Positions 12,954-24,880 of a stretch of DNA of 64,000 nucleotides are shown in pieces. The notes below the pieces were generated by a model. That model worked only from the letters and a program-made list of their open reading frames with translations, did no database searches and was not told the origin of the DNA. The translations under genes and the position numbers were made by a program. Source of the stretch: Todiramphus chloris collaris (taxonomy: Eukaryota; Chordata; Aves; Coraciiformes; Alcedinidae); contig JANVCC010000076.1 in NCBI GenBank assembly GCA_025345505.1, positions 6,869,577 to 6,933,576 on the forward strand, given 5' to 3'. The stretch's first letter is position 1; each line of letters begins with the position of its first letter.

Positions 12954-13900
12954 AATCATAAAATCATAGAATCATTATGGTTGGAAAGGACCTCCAGGGT
13001 CATCAAGTCCAACCTTTGTCCTAGCATTTATCTAACCACTACAGCATATCCTCAAGCTCCACATCTAATCGTTCTTTAAACACCTCCAGGGATGATGACT
13101 CCACCACCTCCCTGGGCAGCCTGTTCCAGTGCCTAACCACTCTCTCAGTGAAGAATTTCCTCCTAATATCTAATCTAAACCTCCCCTAATGCAACTTGAG
13201 TCCATTCCCCCTTGTCCTATCATTACTAATTTGAGAGAAGAGACCAACACCAGCCTCTCTACAATCTCCTTTTAGGTAGTTGTAGAGAGCAATAAGGTCT
13301 CCTCTCGGCCTCCTCTTCTCTAGACTAAACAAACCCAGTTCCCTCAGATGCTCTCCATAGGGCATGCTTTCCAGCCCTTTCACCAGCTTTGTTGCCCTCC
13401 TCTGCACTCACTCCAGTATCTCAATGTCCCTCCTGTACTGCGGTGACCAAAACTGGACACAGTACTCAAAGTGTGGTCTCACAAGTGCCGAGTATAGGGG
13501 TATGATCACCTCCCTACTCCTACTGGTCACACCGTTTCTGATCCAGGCCAGGATGCCATTGGCCTTCTTGGCCCCCTGGGCACACTGCTGGCTCATGTTC
13601 AGCCGGCTATTGACCAACACCCCCAGGTCCTTTTCTGCCAGGCAGCTCTCCAGCCACTCCTCCCCAAGCCTGTAGCGTTGCTGGGGGTTGTTGTGACCAA
13701 AGTGCATGTTAAACTCCATACAGTTGAGCTCAGCCCATCTCTCCAGCCTGTCCAGATCCCGCTGCAGAGCCTTCCTACCCTCAAGCAGATGGACACTTGC
13801 ACTTAATTTTGCGTCATCTGCAAATTTACTGAGGGTACATTCAATTCCCTCGTCCAGGTCATTGATGAATATATTAAACAAGATGGGTCCCAAAACTGAG
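12954..13900 (-). mobile_element. Young CR1 LINE inserted inside another CR1
   Basis: A 5'-truncated CR1 of about 947 bp on the minus strand. Its 3' end is at 12954-13000, where the plus strand reads 'aatcataaaatcatagaatc', the reverse complement of the short ATGATTCTATGATT-type terminal repeats, followed by the reverse complement of the CR1 'ggtcctttccaacc' block. Its 5' truncation point is at about 13900, inside the reverse transcriptase just before V-L-G-P-I-L-F. It carries ORF2 C-terminal coding sequence with only two nonsense mutations. It is the least decayed CR1 in the window and is younger than the plus-strand CR1 it splits. Confidence 0.95.
13039..13899 (-). pseudogene. CR1 ORF2 reverse-transcriptase C-terminal part, two stops
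   Basis: A single frame runs from the truncation point (V-L-G-P at about 13896) to the natural ORF2 stop at 13039-13041 without any frameshift. RT motif C is intact as F-A-D-D (about 13813-13824), followed by the D-L-G-V-L-V block, R-P-H-F-E-Y-C and the R-R-A-T-K/L-F-S-L-E-K-R block. Two in-frame stops break it: TGA at 13408-13410, where relatives have Arg (CGA or AGA), and TAG at 13186-13188, where relatives have Gln. Both are consistent with C-to-T changes. The endonuclease and most of the RT domain are absent because of the 5' truncation. A 202-codon open frame starting at 14016 crosses the nested junction: its first 40 or so residues are antisense reading of the outer CR1 and are not part of the RT. 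Confidence 0.9.
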
Positions 13901-14110
13901 GAGAAACTTCTTTGCTGTGAGGTTGACAGAGCCTGGAACAGGCAGACCTCAGAATCTGTGAACTCTCCCTCTCTAGAGAGATTCCAAACCCTCCTGGACA
14001 GTGTGGTCCTGGACATCCTGCTCTGGGTGAACCTGCTTTAGCAGGGACGTTGGACAAGATGATTTGCAGAGGTCCCTTCCAACCCCTACCAGGCTGTGAT
14101 TCTGTAATGC
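13898..14110 (+). mobile_element. Outer CR1 LINE, right part (3' end)
   Basis: This resumes the plus-strand CR1 interrupted at 12952. It reads 'gaggagaaacttctttgctgtgag', the R-K-N-F-F-T-V block, then the 'agagcctggaacaggc' and 'ctctagagagattccaaacc' blocks, then the 3'UTR 'gttggacaagatgatttgcagagg' and 'cccttccaacccctaccagg', ending in a degraded 'gtgattctgta' repeat at about 14098-14108. About nine to ten bases of the expected sequence between the two halves (the L-N-M step) are missing, which may be a small deletion at the insertion site. Confidence 0.92.
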
Positions 14111-14114
14111 TTCC

Positions 14115-17100
14115 AAACCATTGTTCATGCACCCTCTGCTATTGCAAAGTACTGTTTTGTTATCTGAGTGCCTGTGCTACCACAGTAGTCCATTGTTGTG
14201 GTAAATGCCAAAGGATATCAAGGCAGTTTAAGGGAAAACAAGACAGGTGGCAACAAAGCTCAGTATAAACTGTCCATACCTGGTTTGCTAAGCCCAGTCT
14301 TCTCAGGAGAGAGTTGCTGTAGTTCCCTCTCTGCTTAGGGAAAGCAGAAAGGCTGTCAGTGTGATGATGTAATCAGAGCCTGAGGGATACAGAAAAGAGT
14401 ATATGTCATGGTGGAGAACGGCCACATCTTCTGTCATGATTTTGGTAGTTAACTACTTGTTCAGCTCTGAGGGACTTTTTGGAGATAATAAATGAACTCC
14501 TCATCTCTGGTTATATATAAGTGGAAATCACTTGTATCTGTGGGAGAAGAGCATAGGATACAAGTGTGGTGGTCTGGAAATCTCAGAGACAGGTTAACAA
14601 AAAAGTTTTAGCAAGGAAACTAAAAGGGAGATGGGGCAAGAATCAGGATTATGGTCTCCTCTTGTGTGAAAGCCACTTGGTCTGGAGTGATAAGTGGATG
14701 CTACTATCATTTTCCTGAAATTCTCATTGTGGATGTGCAACCATGCAAGCTAAGGCTGCTGTCATCTTCCTCTAGAATCTCATAATGTATGATATAAAGA
14801 ATCTAGAATGTATTTTAGTTTCAGGCTGAATTATAAAGTCAGGAGTGTTATTTAATTTTATCCTTGCAACAAGCCTTGTCTATGCTTAGAATTGGGAAGG
14901 AATGAAATACCTTTTAGCACAATCTTTCTGTCTTTTGTTTCTGAAGCTTGGATAGAGTTCTGTGTATCACCCTCTCTCTCATACCTGCTTGCCATCCTGA
15001 GAAATGACTGTCCCATAAGCCTGTTTTCCCCATCCTGCTCTCTCTTTTTCTTCATGTAGTAATTTACTCTTTTTTTTTTTTTTCCCCATGAGTAGTGTCT
15101 GAAAGGAAGTCATAGGCTGCTAGAATTATTTTTTTTAATTTTCTGTGCCTTGTATCTAATCGGGTCTTAGATATCTTATATATTATTGCATGGTTTTCTA
15201 AAAGGTTACAGTTATCTAAATGAGAAAATACAACTTCTTTAATTCTTTTTTCTTGATTCCTTCCTCTCAGTCAGTTTAGAATAATAGAAGTGAGCTGCTC
15301 ATTTTGCATCCACTAGATGCCTCATGGTAAGCTAAACACCAGGATTTTTTTTAATTTGAAATTCATTGCTGTGTCAAGCAGAAAGATGCTTTTATTTAAC
15401 ATGGAAAAACAATTGGATGCCTGAGGCACCTGTGTTCTATTCTCATCTGTCGTTAGTTCACTATGTGTCTTAAGCAGTTCACTGAGACCAAGCTGTTTAC
15501 ATTCAATCACGTAAATATATCCAAATAAACAGTGTGATTTTACGATTTTTTAATGAATCTGTGGATGTTTAGTGTATCAGGAAATCATCACTATAAAGTG
15601 CTTGCATGTGAATTTCAATTCCTACTTTTCTAAATTAGAAAAGTTTAGACTGAAGATTTTGATTTTTCTCTTGGTTTCAGCATTTTTTTCATGTATATAA
15701 AATATCCATGCTGTAGTCTGCTTTTAGAAATGCTTGGCCTTTTAAAGGGCATTCATAACTTGAGATAAAAATATTCATGGAGAGGGAAAAAATTATAGAG
15801 TGTAGGAGAGAAGGAAATAGTCACTGAGTTCTCTAGATGTTCCACCAACTTCTTTACAAAAAAATCGGGGAGGAACTCAAATCCTGTTTCCTAATCCCTG
15901 TGGTTCTTATCAACAATCCATCTCACTGATGATTTTCTGCTCAACAGTGTTGCACATGGCATTAGAGCAAGTAGATCATTTTCAACCAGTTTGGTCCCAT
16001 CTTATGCATTTATTCTTTATTTGCTTTTGACCAATGCTATAAGCCTGTAAATCAGCACAAGTTACTGATTTTTTATTGAAATATAGACATTTCTAAAATG
16101 CATTTTTGGATCTGACACTAGACTTCAGGCTGGGCTCTGAGACATTGGGTAGTACACTCAAGAGTGTGCTTGCAACCTTGAAGTCTGCATGCATTTGAAA
16201 ATATTTTCTAGGCTAAACTACATTTTAAATGAGGATAGTAAAAGTCAAGAATATCTTTAAAGCTTGGCTTCATTCTGCTGATGTTGCAAAAATATGAAAT
16301 AAAACCACCATGAAATAAAAACAACTTGAATTACACTTGTGTCAAGAGAAGCCAGTTACTAAGTGCTGATCATACAACCTGTGCTCTGGGTACCACAAAC
16401 AGATAAGATTAAAAAGACTCTCTCTATATATACCCCAAGGACCAGATAGATATGAGTACTCAGTTCCTGTTTTCTCTGACCCATCAGCAATTTCTCATCT
16501 CCTACCATGAAATTAAAGTGACATGACCTTTTGGGTTTGACCCATTCATCTGCAAGTCACTATTTGTATGATGTATCTTGAAAATGTTTTCTGGCACAGC
16601 AACTAGTGTTGCAAAGAAAGAAGAGTCTTTCCACAGACAGGAAACTTTACAAAGCATGTTTCAATATAGTTATATCTAAGGAAATGGTAAGTCAAAATAG
16701 TCTACTAAAAGCTGCAAATGTAACACTCCCCCCCCCCCTTTTTTTTGTTTTGTTTTATTTCATTTTTGCATTTACTCTAAGCTGTTTTTGTAAATGTTTC
16801 TTACTTCTTTGAACTCCATATATCCTACTCCATATAATTTAGTTACAAGATTAAATTGTCCAAAGCTGATATAGATTTCAATTATGAATCTGTAAATCAG
16901 ATGTAGCTCCAGTGAAATGACTGTGAGAGTGAAATCTGTTATACAAAAATAATACATTTCCTTAATTGAACTTTATCCAAAATCCTAATTAGGGAATTTT
17001 CTTTTTATTTTCTACCTATTTCTATTGTACCTTCCACTCCAGAGGTCTGAGTTCTTTTATAATGAGGAGAGAAAATTTAATCTTGGCATGCCTGTGGACT

Positions 17101-19975
17101 TCAGAGTAGGTGTCTCAGTATCTCTTTTAAAAAATGCTCTTTCTCAAGCTTTCTCCTGGCCACTGCTCAATATATTCCTTATTACATCAGGAATCCCTTC
17201 AAGAAGACTTTGTGTCCTTTTTATGAGAATATGTCTCTTAAATTATCAATTGCAGGTGTTTCTGTTGATTTTTTTCTTAAGTCAATATTTTTCTACTTCT
17301 TGGTTTCTCTTTTCCTAAAACCTGTTTAGTTTGATTTTGGTAATCATTCTGGGCCCGTAGTGTTTAATATATCATTACTCAGTGAGGCAGTTCCAAATTT
17401 GTCTTAATGAAATGGTATTTTCTACATCTTCATTCATTGCATCCTGTTTCTGAAAGCCAAGTCTCCTAAAATTCCAGATATCATAAGGCTTACTTCACAT
17501 TCAAGCCTATTCAGTCTTTTGAAAACCACAATGGATCAATTAAAAAACCAGCAATGTTAACAAAGATGAAAGAAAATTACATGTTCAGCCTTTGAAAACT
17601 TAATTATATGAAAGCTTGTCTGTGGTTTCTGTTAATTTCAGTGTAGACTGAGATAGGACTTCATGTACTTCTTACACAAATCGTTTCTCTTTGAATTGGA
17701 GGATGAGTCTAATAGTCTGGTTCATTATGCACTCTGAAGAGCATGAAAAAGAAACATCTGAAAAACCATAAACAAAGAATCATGGTTATATAATTACAAG
17801 ATGTTCCAATATGTTATGTTATTCAAAAGGGGCTTAAGGCCTAATGTTATGGATATGCAAGCTGGTGAAGTGTTAGGGCTGAGCACAGACCATCCCCATT
17901 CAGGATCCCCATTTCAAAACTTGCATAATGTCTTTCCAGGGTCAGAGGTGTGTCATCAAGATGAGTTTTAGTGGCTTTTCATACTTTTGAAATAAGCCAT
18001 TTCAAAACTTGTTTTCTTAAAGTATATTCTGGCTTTGATAAAAAAGGGACACTTGTTGTGACTTCTCTTTTTCTCCTTCTTCTGTCTTATAGTTTATTGC
18101 TTCCAATTTAACCTTGACTGACTTTTAGTGTTACGTGTACTCAACCACCAACTCACAAGTTAAGCAGTCAAGCACTAAAGAGCTAAAACTTTCTTTAGAG
18201 TTGTGATTTAATCAAGTTAGTGTAGATATATCTATTTCTGCCTCTTGGTAGAAAAAATAGAGCTTTAACTCTTTTTTTGTTCCTAAGAAACTTAGACAAA
18301 ATGTTGGGGGAATTTTTCCTCCATGGAACTATGCCAGGCTACTACAGTCCACCTAAAGTCAGTTACCAATCTCTTAAGAAGTAACACAAGTTATTTTATA
18401 GTAATATGCTGATGACATCTACCAACTAGTTCTAAATGTTTAGACAACTCTACAGTAATTTGCAGTATTTCTATAATATGTTCTTGAAACAATTTCAGCT
18501 AAAAACATTCTGTATAGAAAATGTATGTTCCCTTTGAGCTGGGTCAGACATGCAATCTGGAGAAGGAGGAGAAAAGCCAAGCTAACAGAAAAACTCAATA
18601 CATCACTACTGAATTACTTCTTTCCTTTCTATATTCCTAGTATATTCATATTTGAAGTGTATCTGAAATAAAAGTTCTGTTTCTCAGTACTGCTATCTTT
18701 GGTGGTTAAGACCATCTGGTTCATTTCCTAGTTGACAACAAACCTGAAGGACACATTCTCTCTAATGATAAAGCCAGTGTAGTGTCAGGTAAGGACAAGA
18801 TCAGTGTCTGTACATTAAGAAACAGTCAAGAAACATGAATGTTCTCCAGGAATCTTCAGCAAATTTGTATCAGTTATTGCTGACTTTAACTTCCTTAACC
18901 AGGAAGCTTCATATCTAGGAAAAAAAGAATTGTTGCGTGTGATAATAACTCTGTGAAATGATCTCACATGAGTTTGTGAACAGCATGACATATATTTGGG
19001 AGGCCTTGTAAGCACCAGACTATTTCCATCCACTCAATAATTTTATTTAACACAGTTATCAGTTAGTGTTTTCATTTTATAGACTTGGTTTGTTGTTCTT
19101 CTGCTCTGATTATGTACCTTATAAACTACAGGAGGAAATGATCTTTGATAGATGATTGCAATCAGGATGATAATATGTAATTTTGATTAATCAAGGGAGT
19201 TTGATTAATTTTGATGTTGAACTTAGAATAGTCTTATGTTGGAAGAAAGATCAGTTTGCTGTCATTCAAGATGGGTAATAATATAGAGTTAGGAGAATGC
19301 TTATTTATGAATCCCTCGAACACTGATACATTCCTAAATTTTATCTGAAAAAGGTAAACAAGACACAATAGCTTGTAGTGAATCCCACATCACTAAGTAC
19401 ATAAATAGTATGTAATAACTGTTTGTTGCTTGAGATCTATGGAATAATCCTTATTTGTTTGTGTACCATTTCCTTAATTTTGTGATTCTTTTGTTCCTTT
19501 TCAATCACTTTTTGATTATTATGTTCAGTATCTTTTTTTTTTTCTATTTTTTTTTCCCTTGTGCTACCTATGGTGCCATTCCCACAAAAGTCAAACTGAG
19601 TGCAACTCTGTGCAGCCCACGATTGTGTCATCTTGACAGTCTGTTAGATGTTGTATGCAGAAGTGAGAGTAATTTTGAACTGGAAGTCAGTTCTATGTAT
19701 TCATGTACATTTTCCTAAATTTCCTTAGCATTGTCAAGGGACAATGTTTATTTAATATTTTTGGCATAATTCCATATTAGTTAACATGATCTTTCTACTT
19801 CTTTAACAAATGTGGCAATCACATGTATCATGCAAGACCAGGAGAAACAGTATTGGACAATGCACACTGGGTATGATCAAAAGGAACCCATGAAGTTATG
19901 GTAGGACATTGACTATCATTAAAATCCAAGCAGCTAGTCCTGGCATTCATATTAATTTGTAGACAAGTAGAACTA
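14115..19975. other. AT-rich non-coding DNA, no gene recognised
   Basis: About 5.9 kb without recognisable coding sequence or a confident repeat. Simple tracts include a T run near 15069-15083, a C10 then T run at about 16729-16746, and T-rich sequence at 19528-19558. Open frames (for example 17025-17318 plus and 19455-19718 plus) are rich in F, L and S from T-rich DNA and resemble no family. Confidence 0.55.
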
Positions 19976-19980
19976 ATATA

Positions 19981-20570
19981 AAATCATAAATTGGTTTGGG
20001 TTGGAAGGGACCTTAAACATCATCTAGTTTCAACCCCTGCTGCTACAGGCAGGGACACCTCCCACTAGACCAGGTTGCCCAAAGCCCCATCCAACCTGGT
20101 CTTGAACACATCCAGGAATAGAGCATCCACAGCTTCCCTAGGCAACCTGTGCCAGTGTCTCACTGTGCTCACAGTGAAGAATTTCTTCCTAATTTCTAAT
20201 CTAAATCTACCCTCTTCCAGTTTGATGCCATTAATCCTCATTCTGTCACTATAAGCCCTTGGATAAAGTCCCTTCCCAGATTTCTTGTAGGCCCCCTTCA
20301 GATACTGGAAGGCTGCAGTGATATCTTCCCAGAGCCTTCTCTTCTCCAAGCTGAACAACCCCGTCTCATCCTGTCCTCATAGGAGAGGTGTTCCAGCCCT
20401 CAAAACATCTTTATGGCCTCCTCTGGCCCCACTCCAACAGATCCATGTCCTTCTTGTGTTGGGGGGATCCAGAACTGGATGCAGGAGTACAGGGTCATGA
20501 TCACCTCCCCTGACCCGCTTGCCACACTTCTTTTTGATACAGCCCAGGATGCAATTTGCCTTCTGGTTAT
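19981..20570 (-). mobile_element. CR1 LINE, 3' fragment
   Basis: The plus strand begins with 'ggtttgggttggaagggacc' at 19991-20010, the reverse complement of a CR1 3' end, and continues through 'cacctcccactagaccaggt' and 'ccatccaacctggtcttgaa'. A minus-strand frame at 20065-20358 encodes the CR1 ORF2 C-terminus: L-E-K-R-R-L-W, A-F-Q-Y-L-K-G, G-R-F-R-L-E-I-R-K-K-F-F, H-W-H-R-L-P-R-E-A-V-D, ending L-G-N-L-V at a natural stop. A shifted frame further upstream (20377-20574) holds I-L-G-C-I-K-K. The copy is 5'-truncated at about 20570 and has at least one frameshift between the two frames. It shares diagnostic words with the copy at 29470-29853. Confidence 0.95.
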
Positions 20571-20574
20571 TCAC

Positions 20575-21710
20575 ATCAGGTAGAAAAGGTTCCCATCTTT
20601 GAAGCTGACAGAGATAGTGATGGTCTCAAGAAATGCAATTTTAATTACAGCGTTTCTCAGATTACAGCTTGCATCTGGTTTTCCTGTATTCCCCTGAATT
20701 AGTTCTGTGGTAATAATTAACTTTCTGTAAAAGGTGCATATTCCGGTGCCAAGGAGAATCACATCTACTGATGTGACAGAAAGACACTTAAAATGCATTT
20801 CATTCTGTTTTCTTGATCTAGTTGTTGTTTTCTACTGTAAATTTAAGCAGAAATGCCAGTTATAGAGACTAGGAGAAGTGACCCCTTTCAATCCCTTTCT
20901 GTGCAGGCATGGACAAATGCAGGGCACTAAGCACCTGTTCCAAACTAGAGAGACACAAGGACTGTTATAAAATTACAACCTAACGCTTCCTTCTGGCCTC
21001 AGGGTTTGGTCTGGCACATGCAAATTCTCGTCTCTGTTACACATGGCTAGGAAAAGCACACTGAAAAATCTTGTTATGGTGCTATCACCATTTGCAGTTA
21101 TGGCTTAGTGGAAAACTGCTGGATGTTATGCATGAAGGTTAAGCATGCAGTGAGAAACAGAAGTGTCTTTTCAATGCTGTTGCTCCAAAGAACACTGACG
21201 GTTAAATACAAGTTGAGCCCCAGACTTGAGATATGAAATGCATTACCAGATTTGTTACTATTATGATAACAGCAAGGAACATTCCAGCTCTAATGGACAA
21301 GAAACACTTCAAACAGTTGAGAATATTTTTTGAGTCATAAACACTAACTTAATTTGCTCATAGCTTTTGTGTGAAACACCTGCATGCATATAGAGAGGCC
21401 TGCAACCAAAAAAAAAGAGAAGTCCTTTCTCTGCTTCCTGGTGTCAGAAAAATTTTTAGGCATGAAATTTAAAAGCGTTGCAACTATTCTCTCTCAACAG
21501 CTGCTGAGTCATATAAAATATGAACCACCACAAACCACCATGTTGCCAGCATTTTCTGCACATTCTGTTACAGCAGGAACAGAAGGCTGCTTTGGCAAGA
21601 GAAATTTCAACTGTTTGAAAAGGTTTGCACGTTTGAGTTTCTTTTAACTAAAAGCTATCAGCATATTATGTTTCCAACTAGCCAAATAACCTCATACAAA
21701 AACATTAACT
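20575..21710. other. Non-coding DNA, nothing recognised
   Basis: Unique-looking AT-rich sequence between two CR1 copies. The plus-strand frame at 21384-21647 (87 codons) has no recognisable motif. No repeat or RNA structure is evident. Confidence 0.55.
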
Positions 21711-22815
21711 GGTGTCATCAACCTGGACTTGTGCAAAGTGTTTAACACTGTCCCACAAAACACCCTTGTCTCTAAACTGGACAGACACCACCCTTGGTAG
21801 ATATGGAATTGGCTGGGTAATTTAGACTCAAAGTGTTGCAGTTAGTGTCTCGATGTCCAAGGGGAGACCAGTGGCTAGTGATGTTCCTCAGGGGCTGGTA
21901 TTGGGACTGGTGCTGCTTAGCATCTTTGTTGGTGATGTGAACAGTGGGATCGAGTGCACCCCAGTGAGTTTGCGGACAACACCAAGCTGTGTGGTGTAGT
22001 CAACACACTGGAGGGAAAGGATGCCATCCAGAGGGACCATGAGAGGCAGGCCCCATGTGAACCTCATGAAGTTCAACAAGGTCATGTGCAAGGTCCTGCA
22101 CATTGGTCTGGACAATCCCAAGCACAAATACAGGCTCGGCAGAGTATGGATTGAGAGCAGTCCTGAGGAGAAGGGCTTGGTGGATGAAAAGCAGGACATA
22201 CCCTGGCAATGTGTACTTGCAGCTGAGAAGCTAATCCCATTCTGGGCTGCATCCAAAGCATCACAGCCAGCAGGTCAAGGGAGGGGATTCTTCCCCTTTA
22301 CTCTGCTCTCATGAGACCCCAATGACAGTGAGGTGTTCAGCTCTGGAGTCCTCAGTACAGGAAAGAGAGTGACCTCTTGGAGCGGGGACAGAGGAGGCCA
22401 AAAAAATTATATCTGAGTGCTGGAACCCCTCTGCTGTGCGGCCAGGCTGAGAGGATTGGGGTTGTTCAGCCTGGGGAAGAAAAGGCTCCAGGGAGACCTT
22501 CTTGCAGCCTTTCACTCCGTAAAGGGGGCCTGTCAGAAAGCTGTAGAGGGACTTTTTACAAGGGCTTGTAGTGATAGGAAGAAAGATGGTAGATTTAGAT
22601 TAGATATAAGGAAGAAATTCACTGTGAGGGTGGGGAGGCAATGGCACAGGTTGCCCAGAGAGAATGCAGATACCCTTTCCCTGGAAGTGTTCATGGACAG
22701 GTTGGATGGGGCTTTCAGCAAGTGGTCTAGTGGGAAGTGTCCCTGCCTGTAGCAGGGGGCTTGGAATTAGATGATGTTTAAGGTCCCTTCCAACCCAAAG
22801 CATTCCATGATCATG
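21711..22815 (+). mobile_element. CR1 LINE, RT C-terminal half and 3' end
   Basis: About 1.1 kb of 5'-truncated plus-strand CR1. It opens within RT motif A (L-D-L-C-K-V-F-N-T-V-P near 21722-21754), where relatives have F-D-T-V-P, so the first catalytic Asp is now Asn (AAC at 21744-21746). Motif C follows as F-A-D-N (21969-21980), with the second Asp of the usual F-A-D-D changed to Asn. The blocks [34 protein letters not shown] and R-Q-W-H-R-L-P-R follow in broken frames up to about 22700, then the 3'UTR 'aaggtcccttccaacccaaa' and 'cattccatgatcatg'. Several frameshifts and stops are present, so the copy is dead. Confidence 0.95.
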
Positions 22816-24430
22816 TGTTTAAAGAGAAAAGTATGAGTTCTTGGTTTTATTTATTGAGCATTCCTGATAAGATTCAGGATATTAAATTTCATGGCAAGAG
22901 TATGTTAATTTATTATTTCTTGCATGCTCAACAAAGTTCTAAACTTCCATTTTTACATTATGGTTTTTAATAGTTTAAAGGAAATAAAATAAGTTTTATA
23001 TGACATGGAACCAAAAAGGGCCCAAGATCCCTTTGTTAATACAATGGGCTGCCTTGAAATGTATAGAAAACAACACAGACATTTACAGAGGCCTTCTAGA
23101 CCTATAAACTGCCCACAGAGTGTGGAAAGCTTTTCTTCTAAGGATGCCCAAATGAGTTATAAAAGAATACTTTACTTTTATGTTCTCATGGCCCATTAAA
23201 TCTTTTTTAATGCAGTATTATTTTGAATCAATCTGTTTTGAATGTACCAAACTACAATAAGCTGCACAGAGCTTATTATTCAAATATGTCTGTTTTCATC
23301 ATTCATTCACTAAATAGTATTAGCCTCAGTCTTAAATATGTGGACTAGTATTCTGTGATTTATTCAGGCAAATGGACCTTTTGGGTTTTGGATGCAGTGT
23401 TATTCGCAATTTACCCATATAGGCATACCTATTAGACTTTTGTCTTTTAATACAGTGCTTTTGAATCTTTCCTCCTTGCTGCTCTATTTTTTTATTGCAG
23501 ATTCTGAAAATGACTGTATTGTTTTAATTCACTATGTAGTACTTACTGTTCTATTATGCAGTGAGACATCACAAATGCAAACTTTGTTTCAGGACTGAAC
23601 ATTGCAGAAGACCATGCAGAGAAAATAATTTCAATAGAGATCTACTTCCTGAGAAAACTATTGAACTTCTAAACCTGTTACTGTTGGAAGATAATGATGA
23701 AAACTGTTCTTGGCTTCCAGATCCTGCAGCAGTGAGAAATCAGCATCATCTATTTCCCACCTATTTTTTAAGTCTAAATCAGCAGTAAATGCTTCTTTCT
23801 ACAAACGCGTTATTTTGCCACTATGGAAGGTTGCTACTCTGGCTGGATTCAGAATTAAATATGAGCTGTAATAACCAAAATTTTCTTACTCATTTATAGA
23901 CAAGATACCCGCTATCATCAAGCTTCTTAAAGCGGTGACTAGAAGGTGTTATAGTAGCGGCTAAAATATTATGATGTGAGACTGGCAAGGGAGCTTAGAG
24001 CCTAAAAAGATTTACTTAAGAAAGCACAGACGAAATAAGTATTATCACTTCTTACATGTGCTGAACTGAAGGAGTTTTAGTCAGAACTTTGCTCAGAATG
24101 ATACTTTATGCTGTAAGCTAAGATTTGTGAGAGAACTGGGATGTGCTACCAGCACTCACAAGGTCTCCTTTTGACATTTAAACCTCGAGGATAACCTCTG
24201 TTTTATCCTGTAGTGTGCTAAAGTCTCCTGTTGAGTACTATGGCAGCCAGTGTGGTTTCACATCAGAGCAAGGGAGAGCAACAGGATTTTTACAGCTGTA
24301 CAAAAAGGTACACACATTTTCCTTTGTATTGTAGAAAAACAGTACAGCAAGACTTCTCACAGTATGACACTTCAGTTATAGTCGAGGTGATCTAGAAAGG
24401 AACCATGAGCATAATTTTTGGCTTCGTCTT
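22816..24430. other. Non-coding DNA, no gene recognised
   Basis: AT-rich sequence. The open frame 23561-23788 on the plus strand (75 codons, with a leucine- and acid-rich stretch L-P-E-K-T-I-E-L-L-N-L-L-L-L-E-D-N-D) is the only one here that does not look wholly random. I recognise no family and no flanking splice context. It is more likely chance. Confidence 0.5.
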
Positions 24431-24708
24431 TGTTGTCAGTTGACCACAGCCAGAAGCTAAGGATCCACAAGCCACTTGCTCACTGCCTACACCCCACCCC
24501 TCCCCTGCTTCCCTCCTAGCAGGTTGGGGAAGAGAATTGTAAGAGGAAAATTGAAAATAAAGTTGTGGGTCAAGGTAAAGATTGTTTAAAAAGAGAAAAA
24601 AACTTAGTGATGTGAAAGCATCACTCACCACCTCCCACAGGCAGACAAACGTCTAGCCAGCCTCGAAGCAATGCCTGCTTTAAATAGATTACCCCACAGT
24701 TTTTTTGC
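24431..24708 (-). mobile_element. ERVL-type LTR fragment
   Basis: The plus strand begins 'tgttgtcagttgaccacagc' and continues 'cagaagctaaggatccacaa', 'gccacttgctcactgcc', a C-rich block and 'gagagaattgtaagaggaaa'. This is the reverse complement of the 3' (R-U5) part of a well-known avian ERVL-type LTR ending in a '...ggttgtggt...aaca'-like terminus. Further on, 'cactcaccacctcccacagg' and 'cagacaaacgtctagccagc' match the next LTR blocks in order, and similarity fades at about 24705. The 5' half of the LTR is missing. No internal retroviral genes accompany it. Family name not assigned. Confidence 0.75.
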
Positions 24709-24880
24709 TCTACTGCTGAAAGTTGGAGATCAAACTACCACTAACAAGCTCTGACACCTTTCCTGTTTTTTAAATATATATATATAAATTATTTTCCTCT
24801 GCCTCTATAATTCTTTTCAAAAGGGACATGTATTAACAAAATAAAATCTGACTTTATAGATTTCTTAGTCAGTTTGACAT

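Noticed and set aside
13364..14132. Several overlapping 67-111 codon frames on both strands
   Set aside because: All are alternative-frame shadows of the CR1 reverse-transcriptase coding DNA in the nested pair.
21888..22803. Overlapping frames up to 122 codons on the minus strand
   Set aside because: Antisense shadows of the plus-strand CR1 at 21711-22815. The biologically meaningful reading is plus.
23561..23788. 75-codon plus-strand open frame with a leucine-rich, acidic stretch
   Set aside because: No recognisable domain, no convincing start context or splice flanks, and length within chance expectation for this amount of sequence. It would need conservation data to be called coding.
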